DNA of 64,000 bases from UBA10649 sp963755335 (GTDB taxonomy: Bacteria; Actinomycetota; Actinomycetes; S36-B12), in the NCBI GenBank assembly GCA_963755335.1, contig CAVWJW010000003.1:1-64000 (forward strand). The letters are read 5' to 3'. The stretch's first letter is position 1; every line of letters starts with the position of its first letter. The notes below the pieces were generated by a model. It saw nothing but the letters and a program-made list of their open reading frames with translations. It had not been told where the DNA came from and did not search any database. Made by a program: the position numbers and the translations under genes. Of this stretch, positions 1-9,483 are shown one piece after another.

Positions 1-2
1 CA

Positions 3-2600
3 ACCTCCTCCCGGGAGAATCACGAGCTCCGTTGCACCGGCCTGTCGACCGCCGAGGCGGACCGACGTCGGGTCCTGGCCGGATCCAACGAGGTCGTCGC
101 CGGCGCCCGCGTGAGCGTCGCGGCTCGCGTCGGGGCTCAGCTGCGGGACCCCCTCAACATCGTGCTGCTCATCGCCTGCGTGCTGACGGTGGTCACCGGC
201 GACCTCACCGACGCGGTGGTCATCATCATGGTGATCGTCCTCAATGCGAGCGTCGGAGTCGCCCAGGAGATCCGCGCCGACCATGCGGTGGCCGCCCTCG
301 CGCAGATGAGCGCTCCCTCGGTTCGCGTCCGTCGCGACGGCGTCGAGGTGTCGATCCCTGCGGTCGACCTGGTCCCGGGGGACATCGTCCTGCTGGGCGA
401 AGGCGACATCGTGCCGGCAGATGGCGAGGTGCTCGAGGCTTCCAGCCTGCTCGTCGACGAGTCGGCCCTGACCGGTGAGTCCGTGCCGGTCGGTCATGTG
501 GCGCGCACGCACGATCATGCGGGACACCAGCTCTCGTCGGGCACGGTTGTCGTCAAGGGGCGTGCGGTCGTCGAGGTGCTGCGGACCGGCGCGCAGAGCG
601 CACTCGGACAGATCGCCGGCCTTCTGGACGCTCGTCCACAGCCGACTCCTCTCCAGCGACGCATGGCCGGCCTCAGCCGTGTGCTCGCCGTGGTCGCCGT
701 CGTGCTGTCAGCGGTGGTTCTCGCCCTGGGGTTGATTCGCGGGCAGGAACTGGAGCCGATGCTGCTCACGGCGATCAGCCTCGCTGTGGCGGCCGTGCCC
801 GAGTCGCTGCCAGCGGTGGTGACCCTTGCCCTGGCCCTCGGCGCCAGCCGGATGGCTGCCAGGAACGCCATCGTCCGGCGGCTGCCGGCCGTCGAGACGC
901 TTGGCTCCGTGACGGTTCTCGCCACGGACAAGACTGGCACGCTCACCAGCGCACGTATGGTCGTCGGAGAACTGTGGACGCCGGAACGCACCGTCACGGT
1001 GTTCGGAGAGGGCTACGAGCCGATCGGCGACCTCGTTTCGGCGGGAGGCTCTCTCGACCTCTCGGGTGCCCCTGATGTCGTGGACCTGCTGAGAGCGGCC
1101 GCGCTGTGCAATGACGCCAGCCTGATTCCTCCGTCCATGATCGGCGGGCAGTGGGCCGGTGTGGGTGATCCGACCGAGATCGCGCTGCTCGCGGCCGCAG
1201 GGAAGATCGGCCTCGAACGCGAGACCCTCCAAGCACAGTTCCCGCGGGTCAGCGAGCGGCCGTTCGACAGCGAGTCCTCGCAGATGACGACCGTGCACGC
1301 CGTGCCGCGCGGGCCGGCGGGCCAGTACCTCGTTCTCGTCAAGGGGTCACCAGAGGTCCTGCACGCCGACCATCACGACGGGCCGTTCTCGCACACATGG
1401 CACGACGCCCTGCATGAGTCCACCGAGCTCGCCGCTCGAGGGTTCCGCGTCCTCGCGGTGGCGGAAGGTCGCAGTGATCGAGCCGAGGCGTCCGCGGTCG
1501 TCCACCTGCGCCTGCTAGGGCTCGTGGCCATCAACGATCCGGCCAAGCCTGCCGCTCGCGCCACGATCGACTCCTGCCGGGCCGCGGGAATCGTGCCCGT
1601 GCTCATCACGGGCGATCACCCGGCCACGGCCCGAGCCGTGGCGCTCAGCGTCGGCATCCTGACGTCGGACGACGGATCCGCGCCGGCCCTGATCACGACG
1701 GGCGATCAGATGGCCGATGGGTCGGTCGCTGATCTCACCACCGCCCGCGTGTTCGCCCGGACGAGCCCCGCCCAGAAGCTGGAGATCATCCAGGCGTGGC
1801 AGGCACGAGGCGCGAGCATCGCCATGACCGGCGACGGGGTGAACGACGGGCCGGCACTCCGACGGGCCGATGTCGGCGTGGCGATGGGCCATCGGGGCAC
1901 CGAGGTCGCTCGTCAGTCCGCCGACCTGATCCTGGCTGACGACGACCTTGAGACCCTCATCGTCTCCGTCGAGGAGGGACGCCGCGTATACGACAACATC
2001 CGGCGGTTCCTGGTGTTCGGTCTTGCCGGCGGAGCCGCGGAGATCGCGGTCATGCTGATCGGCCCCTTCGTCGGTCTGGCGGTGCCACTGCTCGCGGCCC
2101 AGATCCTGTGGATCAACCTGCTGACCCACGGTCTGACCGGTGTGGCCATCGGCGCCGAGCCGGGGGAGGCCGGGTCCATGTCGCGTCCGCCGCGACCCCC
2201 CGAGCAGAGCGTCCTCGGTGACGGGCTGTGGCAGCGGGTCCTCGCCTGCGGAGCCGTCGTCGCCGTAGTGACCGTCGGCGTCGGACTGTGGGCAGAGTCG
2301 TCGTCGCGGCCGTGGCAGAGCATGATCTTCGTGTCGCTCACCTGCCTGCAGCTCGGTGTCGCCCTGGGCCTGCGCCCGCGCCTGTTCACCCGGCAGAACC
2401 CGTTGCTGCCGCTCGCGATCCTTCTGTCCATCACGCTCGCGCTTGCCGGTCTGTACGTCCCACTCCTTCAGAACTTGCTCGGCACGGTCCCCCTGACGGC
2501 AGCCGAAGTGGCCCTCGCCGTTCTGGTGGGAGTCGCCGGCTTGGCGGTAGCGCGCGCGACGGGTTGGATCACGACTCGGCGACAACCGGCACGCTCCTAG
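3..2600 (+). CDS. P-type cation-transporting ATPase, 5' end cut by window
   Basis: Membrane ion pump driven by ATP through an aspartyl-phosphate intermediate. The reading frame is open to the window edge. The first ATG-like codon (GTG at 111) is internal, because the residues before it (GLSTAEADRRRVLAGSNEV) are the usual N-terminal cation-ATPase domain. Visible in order: actuator motif TGES, M4 motif PESLP, phosphorylation motif DKTGTLT, hinge TGDGVNDGPALRRADVG, and six C-terminal membrane segments ending in a basic tail. In M6 the sequence NLLTHG has His where Ca2+ pumps have Asp (NLxTD), so calcium is doubtful as substrate. Family certain; ion unknown. Confidence 0.93.
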   Translation, partial: TSSRENHELRCTGLSTAEADRRRVLAGSNEVVAGARVSVAARVGAQLRDPLNIVLLIACVLTVVTGDLTDAVVIIMVIVLNASVGVAQEIRADHAVAALAQMSAPSVRVRRDGVEVSIPAVDLVPGDIVLLGEGDIVPADGEVLEASSLLVDESALTGESVPVGHVARTHDHAGHQLSSGTVVVKGRAVVEVLRTGAQSALGQIAGLLDARPQPTPLQRRMAGLSRVLAVVAVVLSAVVLALGLIRGQELEPMLLTAISLAVAAVPESLPAVVTLALALGASRMAARNAIVRRLPAVETLGSVTVLATDKTGTLTSARMVVGELWTPERTVTVFGEGYEPIGDLVSAGGSLDLSGAPDVVDLLRAAALCNDASLIPPSMIGGQWAGVGDPTEIALLAAAGKIGLERETLQAQFPRVSERPFDSESSQMTTVHAVPRGPAGQYLVLVKGSPEVLHADHHDGPFSHTWHDALHESTELAARGFRVLAVAEGRSDRAEASAVVHLRLLGLVAINDPAKPAARATIDSCRAAGIVPVLITGDHPATARAVALSVGILTSDDGSAPALITTGDQMADGSVADLTTARVFARTSPAQKLEIIQAWQARGASIAMTGDGVNDGPALRRADVGVAMGHRGTEVARQSADLILADDDLETLIVSVEEGRRVYDNIRRFLVFGLAGGAAEIAVMLIGPFVGLAVPLLAAQILWINLLTHGLTGVAIGAEPGEAGSMSRPPRPPEQSVLGDGLWQRVLACGAVVAVVTVGVGLWAESSSRPWQSMIFVSLTCLQLGVALGLRPRLFTRQNPLLPLAILLSITLALAGLYVPLLQNLLGTVPLTAAEVALAVLVGVAGLAVARATGWITTRRQPARS

Positions 2601-2742
2601 GCCCACCGTTGGCGCACACTAGGCCAGCTCGGCCGAGTCGTGCCGTGAGGATTAACGCCCGTCGTGCCTCCTAACGTCGGAATCGGGCCGATACCTGCCA
2701 AGAGCGCAGAGGTCATGGGCTGATAGCCGATGGCACGCGGGG

Positions 2743-2768
2743 AGCGCCCGGGCGGGGGACCGGGCGCT
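2743..2768 (+). promoter_or_regulatory. 5'-leader hairpin (G-rich leader motif, copy 1)
   Basis: A perfect 9-bp stem, AGCGCCCGG paired with CCGGGCGCT around a G-rich 8-nt loop, 33 nt before the cysteine hydrolase start. The flank and loop resemble the hairpins at 9201-9230 and 16264-16293, each lying before a start codon. Whether it is a cis-regulatory RNA is inference. Confidence 0.4.
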
Positions 2769-2801
2769 GCGCTCACCACGAGGGCGATTCAGGGAGAGAC
2801 G

Positions 2802-3413
2802 ATGAATCCAGCGACAACCGCACTCATCCTGGTGGGCTACCAGAATGACTACTTCGCCAAGGACGGGATCCTTCGCGGCGTGGTGGAGGACCCGCTGGGC
2901 GTCGATCGGGTCCTCGGGAACACGCTGGCTTTCATCCGCGCGCTGGCTCCAACTGAGGCGACGATCATCTCGACGCCGATCATCCTGGCTCCTGACTACC
3001 GGGCGATGGCGTCCCCCGTGGGCATCTTGAACACCATGAAGGAGGTCGGTGCGTTCAAGGAGGGCTCGACGGGGGCAGACAACATCCCTGAGCTTGCGGA
3101 GTTCGCTGGCCGCATCGAGTACGTCAGCGGGAAGGTGGGCTTCAATGCCTTCTCGAACACCGCGCTCGGCGATGTGCTGGCCGACCGGGGGATCGAGAGT
3201 GTGCTGGTCTGCGGCATGGTGACCTCGCTGTGTATCGACTCCACCGGGCGGGCCGCGTACGAGCGCGGCTACGACGTGACGATCGTGTCCGACTGCTCGT
3301 CGGCACGCACCGATGCCGAGCAAGTGTTCTTCTGCGAGAACGTGTTCCCGCTCTATGGACGGGCCGCGACCAGTGGCGAGGTGCTCGCCGAGATGGCGGG
3401 CGCGCCGGTCTAG
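2802..3413 (+). CDS. Isochorismatase-like cysteine hydrolase
   Basis: 203-aa cytoplasmic hydrolase of the cysteine hydrolase (nicotinamidase/isochorismatase) superfamily. The first strand carries YQNDYF (usual form DxQNDF, supplying the catalytic Asp). The segment VCGMVTSLCIDSTGRAAYE holds the nucleophilic Cys and its typical following helix, and VSDCSSAR follows. ATG at 2802 is chosen over an upstream in-frame ATG because AGGGAGAG sits 4-5 nt before it and because the N-terminus then matches the family. The stop is 28 nt before the histidine kinase start, so the two may be co-transcribed. Substrate cannot be predicted. Confidence 0.88.
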   Translation: MNPATTALILVGYQNDYFAKDGILRGVVEDPLGVDRVLGNTLAFIRALAPTEATIISTPIILAPDYRAMASPVGILNTMKEVGAFKEGSTGADNIPELAEFAGRIEYVSGKVGFNAFSNTALGDVLADRGIESVLVCGMVTSLCIDSTGRAAYERGYDVTIVSDCSSARTDAEQVFFCENVFPLYGRAATSGEVLAEMAGAPV

Positions 3414-3441
3414 TCCAGCCGACCGAGAGGACGGCGGGGCA

Positions 3442-4944
3442 GTGGCTCAACTTCCTGAAGCCGACCAGCGACTGCTGGCCACGGACCTTCACGTGGAGGC
3501 GACCAGCAGGCTGATGGAGGCCCTGGTCGAGTCGGAGAACCGGATGCGTCGACGCGTCGAACTGCTGTCCGACGCCGTCATCGAGACCGACGCCGCCGGA
3601 TGCCTCGTGTTCGCCAACCCCGCCTGGCAGTCGCTCACGGGACTTGCACCCACGGAGTGCCTGGGACGTGAGGTGAGTGACTACTTCCCCGAGGGCTCTC
3701 GGGCCGAGTTGCGAATGGTGCTGGCGGACCGCACTGGTGACCACCAGCAACTGGTGACTCGCATCGACAACGCCCGCCACCGAACCGTCCATGTCATGGT
3801 GACCACGTCTCCGATCCCGACCGGTGGGGTGGTCGTCGTGGTGCGCGACATCACCACCGAGACCGAGTACCAGGAGGAGCTCGGCAAGCTCTCGGTCGTG
3901 GCAAGCTCGACCAGCAACCTGGTCGTCATCACCGACACCGACGGGATGATCGAGTGGGTCAATGCCGCCTTCGAGGAGAAGACGGGCTATCTGCTGGACG
4001 AAGTGATGGGGCGAAGGCCTGGCGCCTTCCTGCAAGGGCCTGGAACCGACGCCGCTGCCGTGGAACGCATCCGCACCGCCATCGCGCAACAAGAACCGGT
4101 GCGCGAGGAACTCCTCAACTACACCAAGGCCGGCACCCCTTACTGGATCAGTCTCAACGTGACACCCGTCCTTTCGGTCCATGGCCGTCTCGAGCGGTAC
4201 ATCTCCGTGCAGGAGGACATCACCGATCGCAAACGGGTCGATCGGATGAAGGACGAGTTCATCTCCACAGTCAGCCATGAGCTGCGCACTCCACTGACGG
4301 CGATCAACGGAGCCTTGGGCCTTCTCTCCGCCGGGATCGCCGGCACCCTGCCCGACCAGGCCTCACGACTGGTGGAGATCGCCTCGAAGAACGGTGATCG
4401 CTTGACCGTACTGATCAACGACCTGCTCGACATGGACAAGCTCGTCGAGGGCGGCCTGCCCATCGAGTCCGAGCAGCATCGTCTCCTGCCGATCGTGCAA
4501 CGGGCCATCCGCGACAACCAGAGCTACGCCGACCAGTACCTCGTCACGCTGAAGCTTGATGAGCCCTACGTCGATGCAGTGGTCGATGTGGACAGCCTGC
4601 GCCTCACCCAGGTGCTGGCGAACCTGCTGTCGAATGCCAGCAAGTTCGCACCCCCTCACACGGTGGTCGACGTCAGCATCCACACCCATGGCGACGTGGT
4701 GCGGGTGGCCGTCCACGACCATGGACCTGGAGTGCCGGAGTCGTTCCGCGAAGCCATCTTCGAGAAGTTCTCCCAGGCCGACGCTTCGGACAGCCGAGCC
4801 GTGGGCGGCAGCGGCCTCGGGCTGGCCATTTCCAAGGAGCTGGTCGAGCGCATGAGAGGGGCGATTGGCTACCACTCGACCCCTGACAACGGTTCGACGT
4901 TCTTCGTCGACCTGCCGGTGTGTGCCGGGGCCCTGGCCGACTAG
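3442..4944 (+). CDS. PAS-PAS sensor histidine kinase
   Basis: 500-aa soluble sensor kinase of two-component signalling; no membrane segment is visible. A short coiled N-terminus leads to two PAS domains (about residues 40-160 and 165-290). HisKA follows, with H-box VSHELRTPLTAING, then HATPase with N-box LLSNASKFAP, G1 HDHGPGVPESF and G2 GGSGLGLAISK. All catalytic elements look intact. GTG at 3442 follows a GAGAGGACGG ribosome site; upstream in-frame starts lie inside the preceding gene. No response regulator is adjacent; a truncated receiver remnant is at 15782-16039. A decayed copy of its HATPase end lies at 10915-11063. Confidence 0.92.
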   Translation: MAQLPEADQRLLATDLHVEATSRLMEALVESENRMRRRVELLSDAVIETDAAGCLVFANPAWQSLTGLAPTECLGREVSDYFPEGSRAELRMVLADRTGDHQQLVTRIDNARHRTVHVMVTTSPIPTGGVVVVVRDITTETEYQEELGKLSVVASSTSNLVVITDTDGMIEWVNAAFEEKTGYLLDEVMGRRPGAFLQGPGTDAAAVERIRTAIAQQEPVREELLNYTKAGTPYWISLNVTPVLSVHGRLERYISVQEDITDRKRVDRMKDEFISTVSHELRTPLTAINGALGLLSAGIAGTLPDQASRLVEIASKNGDRLTVLINDLLDMDKLVEGGLPIESEQHRLLPIVQRAIRDNQSYADQYLVTLKLDEPYVDAVVDVDSLRLTQVLANLLSNASKFAPPHTVVDVSIHTHGDVVRVAVHDHGPGVPESFREAIFEKFSQADASDSRAVGGSGLGLAISKELVERMRGAIGYHSTPDNGSTFFVDLPVCAGALAD

Positions 4945-4962
4945 GGGGCGCGACGGGCAGGG

Positions 4963-6561
4963 TCAGTGGACTGTGACGACGGCGCGCACAGCATCGGGTG
5001 CCGTCCCAGCAACCGAGGTCAGTCGCACCAGGAACGCGGCCGACGCGGCGCTGGTCTTCGCCGCGGTCACGTCCATCCGGATGACGAGGGAGCTTCGGGC
5101 GGCGATGGCGCCGCTGGAATAGGTGCCGGCCTTGACGGCCGCGGTGATGTTCGTGGCGCCGCGGAAGTACTTCACGGTGATCCCACGAGCGGCCCCGGTT
5201 GCCTTGACTGTATACGCGGCGGCCACGAGGCCGTCGTTCTCGATACTCACGTACGCCGAGGCTTTGTGTCCGCGCCGGATCGAGACGGGTTGGGACTCGC
5301 CGACCCCGGTCGGGCTGTAGATGTTGTTCCCGACGAAGGGCCCAACCGCCCGCCGACCGATCTGGGCGTCGGGCTGCGTCAACGAGTAGGCGGCAATGTT
5401 CTGTGCGCGGGCGTCACCGCCGGCCGCTGTGAAGTTGCCTCCGGCGACGACCTTCCCGCGGAAGACCGCGGCCGCGTTTGGCTGGCCGCTTAGCGGTCCG
5501 TTTCCGGCCCCATCGGAGCCGACGGGACCCCACGTCGTCCCGTTGAACACCGCGATCTGATCGGCTGTCGGCGCACCATCGGCATTCTGGAAGGAGCCCG
5601 CGGCAAAGAGCATCGGGCCGTTGACGGCCAGGGCATAGATGAAGGCGCTGGTCGGGAACCAGCCGTCGCTTCCGGCCGTGTTCGAGCCAACGGCACTCCA
5701 CGCTGAACCGTTCCAGCGCACGAGATGGTCCGCGGTGGGGATGCCCGCGACGTTGACCGCGTCCGTCCCGACGAACACATCGGTGCCGCTGGCCGCCAGG
5801 CTCCGCACGGCGGAATCGACTGCGATGCCGGGACCCAAGGCATGCCATGAGCCGTTGAACGCCGCCACATGGTTGGCGCCAGGGATGCCCGCCATATTGA
5901 TGAACAGCCCGCCCGCGTAGAGGGTTCCATTCGCATCTGCGGCAAGGGCGTAGATACCGCTATTGATGTCACCGTCGTGCAGCACCGTCGCCGACGCCGC
6001 CCCTGTCGTGAGGTCGCACCCGACGAGGAAGTCGGCCGCGTCCAGCCCGGCGCCGTTCGCGAAGCCGCCCCCCACGTACAGCGTGTTGCCGACGACCTGG
6101 AGCGCGCTCACAGTCGCGGTGATCGCCGGGCCGGGTTTCGTCGAGTTGCAGAACGGCGCCCACCCGCTGCCGTCCCACACCGCCAGGTAGTCCGCGTTCG
6201 CGTTACCGCCGGCGTCGAGGAACGTGCCTCCGACGTAGACCTTGCCGCCGCTGTAGGCGATCGCTCGCACCGACCCGTTCGAGATCGGCGTCCCGTTGAG
6301 CGCCCCCCAAGCCGTCCCGTTCCAGGTAGCGATGCGGGACGCGTTTGGGTTGCCACCGGCACTGGTGAAGGAGCCGCCGACGAGCAGCACGCCGGGCGCG
6401 TCCGCGTTCATCGCCAGGACGGGTCCGTCCAACGATGGGAGGGACGATGTAGCGCCGACGCCCAGGTGGTCCCAACCCCCTGGACCAACGGCACCCGAAT
6501 CCGGTGCCACCACCAACATCGCAACGAGGGCCAGAGCAAGGGCGAACACGGACCGACGCAT
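4963..6561 (-). CDS. Secreted repeat (propeller-like) protein
   Basis: 532-aa exported protein. The start at 6561 has GAGGGAG seven to eight nt upstream and opens with MRRSVFALALALVAM, a signal peptide ending near SGA-VG. At least six repeats of about 45-50 residues follow the pattern VGGSFTSAGG..A..IA.WNGTAW, typical of WD/Kelch-like surface propellers. The last about 110 residues (from about YSPTGVGESQPVS) look like an Ig-like beta domain. The gene is convergent with the histidine kinase, leaving only 18 nt between stops. A 5' fragment of a paralogue is at 15290-15405. Function unknown; surface adhesion or carbohydrate binding is a guess. Confidence 0.85.
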   Translation of the reverse strand: MRRSVFALALALVAMLVVAPDSGAVGPGGWDHLGVGATSSLPSLDGPVLAMNADAPGVLLVGGSFTSAGGNPNASRIATWNGTAWGALNGTPISNGSVRAIAYSGGKVYVGGTFLDAGGNANADYLAVWDGSGWAPFCNSTKPGPAITATVSALQVVGNTLYVGGGFANGAGLDAADFLVGCDLTTGAASATVLHDGDINSGIYALAADANGTLYAGGLFINMAGIPGANHVAAFNGSWHALGPGIAVDSAVRSLAASGTDVFVGTDAVNVAGIPTADHLVRWNGSAWSAVGSNTAGSDGWFPTSAFIYALAVNGPMLFAAGSFQNADGAPTADQIAVFNGTTWGPVGSDGAGNGPLSGQPNAAAVFRGKVVAGGNFTAAGGDARAQNIAAYSLTQPDAQIGRRAVGPFVGNNIYSPTGVGESQPVSIRRGHKASAYVSIENDGLVAAAYTVKATGAARGITVKYFRGATNITAAVKAGTYSSGAIAARSSLVIRMDVTAAKTSAASAAFLVRLTSVAGTAPDAVRAVVTVH

Positions 6562-6680
6562 AGCGCGCTCCCTCGACCCCCGGTGTGCGGAGCCTACTCT
6601 CAAGGTTCGGATGTGATGTTGGATTCCAATCAACCCTGAAGCCGGCGCGGAGGACACAGCGCCGCCCCCGGATCACCATC

Positions 6681-6785
6681 GGTGAAGGCGGCTGCTGGGT
6701 GGTGCAGCCGCCCTCGGTCCGTGGTCGACCGCTGGCTTGCGGTCGTGCACACGCTAAGTCGCAGACATCAAGGATTCCTGAAGCC
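6681..6785. repeat. Dispersed hairpin repeat, copy A
   Basis: About 105 bp closely matching 15674-15797. It begins with a hairpin (GGCGGCTGC at 6687-6695 pairing with GCAGCCGCC at 6704-6712) and ends with a conserved block reading GCAGACATCAAGG then TTCCTGAAG. It sits in the 450-bp gap between the repeat protein and padR, which otherwise shows no gene. The hairpin could also terminate transcription. Confidence 0.75.
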
Positions 6786-6983
6786 GCGCGAGCCTGTCGA
6801 CGTCATCACTTGGTCCCGTTCCGCCTTGCCCCGGCTGGCCCCTGAGAGGGTATTTGGCGCGGGGCAGGAAGGGCAGTCATGCCTGCCGAAGTGAGCGAGG
6901 TGAGCGACGTCGTGCGGGCTGGTGCCGCAGCGCTCGTAACGGCGGACAGCCCGGAGAGGCTCCCAAGCCGAAGGGGCTGTACA

Positions 6984-6998
6984 CCTAGATTATCTAGG
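6984..6998. promoter_or_regulatory. Probable PadR operator
   Basis: Perfect 15-bp palindrome CCTAGAT-T-ATCTAGG, 16 nt before the padR start. The half-site TAGATTA recurs at 7001-7007, overlapping a likely -10 box TAGATT (7001-7006). Position and symmetry suggest autoregulation by the adjacent PadR; binding is inferred. Confidence 0.65.
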
Positions 6999-7014
6999 CG
7001 TAGATTACCGAGGC

Positions 7015-7341
7015 ATGGCGACTGCTCCAAACCTTGACCTGCTTCTGCTGGCGCGACTGGCCACCGGTCCGATGCACGGATACGGGCTGATCGTGTCGCT
7101 TCGTGAGGAAAGCAGCGGCGAGTTCGACTACCCCGAGGGCACCGTCTACCCGGCGCTTCATCGGCTTGAGTCCGAAGGTCTGGTGACGTCTTCGTCGTCG
7201 AGATTTGAGGGTCGTGTGCGACGCGTCTACGAGCTCACCCCGAAGGGACGGATCGCGACCGCGGACCGCGTGTTGTCCTGGCGCCGATACGTGAACGCGG
7301 TGGAAACCCTCTTGGCTGCACCGGCTGTGTCGACCACATGA
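7015..7341 (+). CDS. PadR-family transcriptional regulator
   Basis: 108-aa winged-helix repressor. The sequence MHGYGLIVSLREES followed by EGTVYPALHRLESEGLV and RRVYELTPKGR is the PadR signature (recognition helix and wing). The short C-terminus makes it a subfamily-2 type. A perfect palindrome lies just upstream. Its TGA overlaps the ATG of the next gene (ATGA), so the two are translationally coupled. PadR regulators are often paired with HAAS membrane proteins, as here. Ligand unknown. Confidence 0.93.
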   Translation: MATAPNLDLLLLARLATGPMHGYGLIVSLREESSGEFDYPEGTVYPALHRLESEGLVTSSSSRFEGRVRRVYELTPKGRIATADRVLSWRRYVNAVETLLAAPAVSTT

Positions 7342-8105
7342 CCTCGTCGTATGGCGGGGGCGTTACACCGTCCGCCGAGAGGATGTTGGAGGCGTACCTC
7401 GACGCACTGGCGACTCGCCTCGGACTTCCGAATGATGGCAGTCGCCAGGTGCTCGCCGAGGCTACGAACCATCTTTACCTCGACACCGAAGCCCGAATCG
7501 AAGCAGGCACTAGCCCGGAGACCGCTGCTAGTGCTGCCATCGCCGCCTTCGGCGAGCCGGCACGGGTGGCCAATGCGCTCCGGGCGCCGGGCGGCCGGGT
7601 GATGTCCAGCATGTGGCTCTTCGCGGGTATCGGACTCGTTGCCATCGGGCTCTCGGGACTCCTTGCTGCGGTGTTCGGGGCGGTTCGCGGCTGGGAGTTC
7701 GTCGCGGGCGACCCGGCGGGACTGTCGTACTCGGCTGCGCGATGCGCGCAGTATCTGCGTGTTGCGCCCGACGCTGCGACCTGTCGTGCTGCCGCACTGG
7801 TCGACCACTACTCCGAGGTCGTCGACCAACGAGTGGTCGCAGGCGTTATAGGACTAGTGGTGATCGCCGCATACGCGCTGTGGCGCCGGCGCGGCGGCAG
7901 TGCCGCCTCGAGGCAACTGCTCGGCGGAATGGGCGTAGCCAGCTTCGGCCTTGCCGGCCTCTGGCAGCTGGCCAGCGCCAGCACCGCGGCGACACTCGGT
8001 CAGGGCATGGTGGGTGCGTTACTGGCCGGAGGCCTTGTCAGCCTCGTGGTCGCCGTGGCCTTGATACCTGTTCTCGTGTCGGGTATTCGTCGCTCGGCGG
8101 CATGA
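7338..8105 (+). CDS. HAAS-domain membrane protein
   Basis: 255 aa. Residues about 13-80 (LEAYLDALATRLGLP ... AAIAAFGEPARVANALR) match the helical HAAS/permease-prefix domain found beside PadR regulators. Four or so membrane helices follow (WLFAGIGLVAIGLSGLLAAV; VVAGVIGLVVIAAYALW; two near the C-terminus). Start ATG at 7338 overlaps the padR stop. It probably works with the PadR protein in envelope signalling; this rests on the family pairing, not on a visible catalytic site. Confidence 0.85.
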   Translation: MTSSYGGGVTPSAERMLEAYLDALATRLGLPNDGSRQVLAEATNHLYLDTEARIEAGTSPETAASAAIAAFGEPARVANALRAPGGRVMSSMWLFAGIGLVAIGLSGLLAAVFGAVRGWEFVAGDPAGLSYSAARCAQYLRVAPDAATCRAAALVDHYSEVVDQRVVAGVIGLVVIAAYALWRRRGGSAASRQLLGGMGVASFGLAGLWQLASASTAATLGQGMVGALLAGGLVSLVVAVALIPVLVSGIRRSAA

Positions 8106-8233
8106 GCCGTGGATCGACGAGGGGGCCTGGCGTTCGTGACCGGTGCTCGTCGAACTCCTGAACGTGACGCGAACTTCTGAGGAAGCGTGCGTGCGCAACG
8201 ACTTTCTCGGCTTAAAGGCGCGCCGGGGCCGTC

Positions 8234-8239
8234 TAACGT
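8234..8239 (+). promoter_or_regulatory. -10 box of leaderless promoter
   Basis: TAACGT (fits TAnnnT) followed by exactly 6 nt and the GTG start at 8246, the spacing expected for a leaderless mRNA. No ribosome site precedes the start. Six other genes in the window show the same spacing. Confidence 0.6.
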
Positions 8240-8245
8240 CGAGCC

Positions 8246-8965
8246 GTGCACTCCGTCGCGGTCTTCGATCTGGACAACACCCTCGTCCACGGGTCATCGC
8301 TTTTCCACTTCGCCCGGTTCCTCGTGCGTCGACGAGTCCTCAGTCCGCGCCATGTCGCGCGGTTCGTACTGCCCGAGTTGCGGTATGCGCGCGGGCGAGG
8401 AGAGCAGGAGCGGAGCACATCGCGGGCAGTCCTGCTGGCACTCGGGCTGGTCAACGGTGTCCCGCACGAGTCGATGCTGGCGCTCACCGACGAGTTCGTG
8501 CGCACTCGACCATCGAGTTCCTTTAACGGTGCGATGGTCCACGAGGTCCGCCGACAGCAGGCTCGAGGCGTGCCGTGCTTCATCGCGACGGCCAGCCCCC
8601 AGGAGCTCGCGGACGCCTTCGCCAGGCGACTTGAGATGGAAGGAGCGTTCGGCACGGTGTCCGAGGTTGTCGATGGCCGGTACACCGGAGCGCTGATCGG
8701 CGCGGTGTGCCATGGCGGAGCCAAGGCGCAACGAGTTAGCGCCGGGCTGGCCGCGCAGGGTCTTGACCTTTCCCAGGCGATCGCCTTTTCGGACTCGGTC
8801 AATGACCTGCCCCTGCTGGTCGCGGCCGGTCGCCCCGTCGCCGTGAACGCCGACGTTGAACTAGCGCAGATCGCCGAACGTAACGGATGGCCGGTGTTCC
8901 TGGGCAGGCGTGATCGGCGCCGGGCCACTCAAAGTCTGATGGCGTACCTGCCGTTCCCCATGTAG
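8246..8965 (+). CDS. HAD-IB family phosphatase
   Basis: 239-aa haloacid-dehalogenase-type phosphatase of subfamily IB (SerB-like). Motif I FDLDNTLV with nucleophile and acid Asp at residues 7 and 9; motif II IATASPQE; a Lys in GGAKAQRV; motif IV FSDSVNDLPLL. The helical cap between motifs I and II is of the IB type, seen in phosphoserine phosphatase and in acyl-phosphate phosphatases such as those fused to lipid acyltransferases. Probably a cytosolic phosphomonoesterase; substrate unknown. It appears to be transcribed alone from a leaderless promoter. Confidence 0.9.
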   Translation: MHSVAVFDLDNTLVHGSSLFHFARFLVRRRVLSPRHVARFVLPELRYARGRGEQERSTSRAVLLALGLVNGVPHESMLALTDEFVRTRPSSSFNGAMVHEVRRQQARGVPCFIATASPQELADAFARRLEMEGAFGTVSEVVDGRYTGALIGAVCHGGAKAQRVSAGLAAQGLDLSQAIAFSDSVNDLPLLVAAGRPVAVNADVELAQIAERNGWPVFLGRRDRRRATQSLMAYLPFPM

Positions 8966-9104
8966 GCGGGCAGATCGCGCATACAGCAAGCCCCGACTCT
9001 TGGCCAAGGGTTCGTATCGCGTTTGGCGCGCGTCAGGAGCCTGTTCTCTAGATTGACGGCACGTCCCTTCCTCGGAGATCAGCACCCGATCCCCGGCATG
9101 CCGA

Positions 9105-9445
9105 GGAGTCGAGTTCCCGACGGTCCTCTCGGTCCGATACCCAAGACGACAACGCCATCGAGCCCAGCGGGGCAGGGCAATCAACGTGGGGGACACGGGG
9201 AGGGCGCCCGGACGGGGGATCGGGCGCCCTGTGTCCCTGCGGCCGGTTGGGTGGCCGTCGCGGCGAAGGGAACGCCCATGGTTCAGCACGCGACCGCGGG
9301 ACGGGCGGCACTGGACTCGATCATGCCGTCGGGGGGCTTCAGCGCGGGTGGTGGGAGTGGCGGGGGTGCCGGTGCTGGCGGCATTCGCCGTGGTGATGCT
9401 GGCCATCGGGCCGATACCGTCGCCCCGCCGCTGCCCACGAGTCGG
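9105..9445 (+). pseudogene. Remnant of a MASE4-type diguanylate cyclase (5' end only)
   Basis: DNA here matches the leader and first about 45 codons of the GGDEF-EAL gene at 16400, including the leader hairpin (9201-9230), the run GCGGCGAAGGGAACGCC and the start ATG at 9280. A frameshift near 9335-9350 breaks the frame. At about 9420-9445 the match jumps to sequence equivalent to the 3' end of the other cyclase (around 22180). The middle of a cyclase gene has therefore been deleted. The open frames here encode nothing sensible. Confidence 0.75.
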
Positions 9446-9483
9446 GCTGAGTCGCCTGAATCGCTAGAACGCGATGATGCGAG

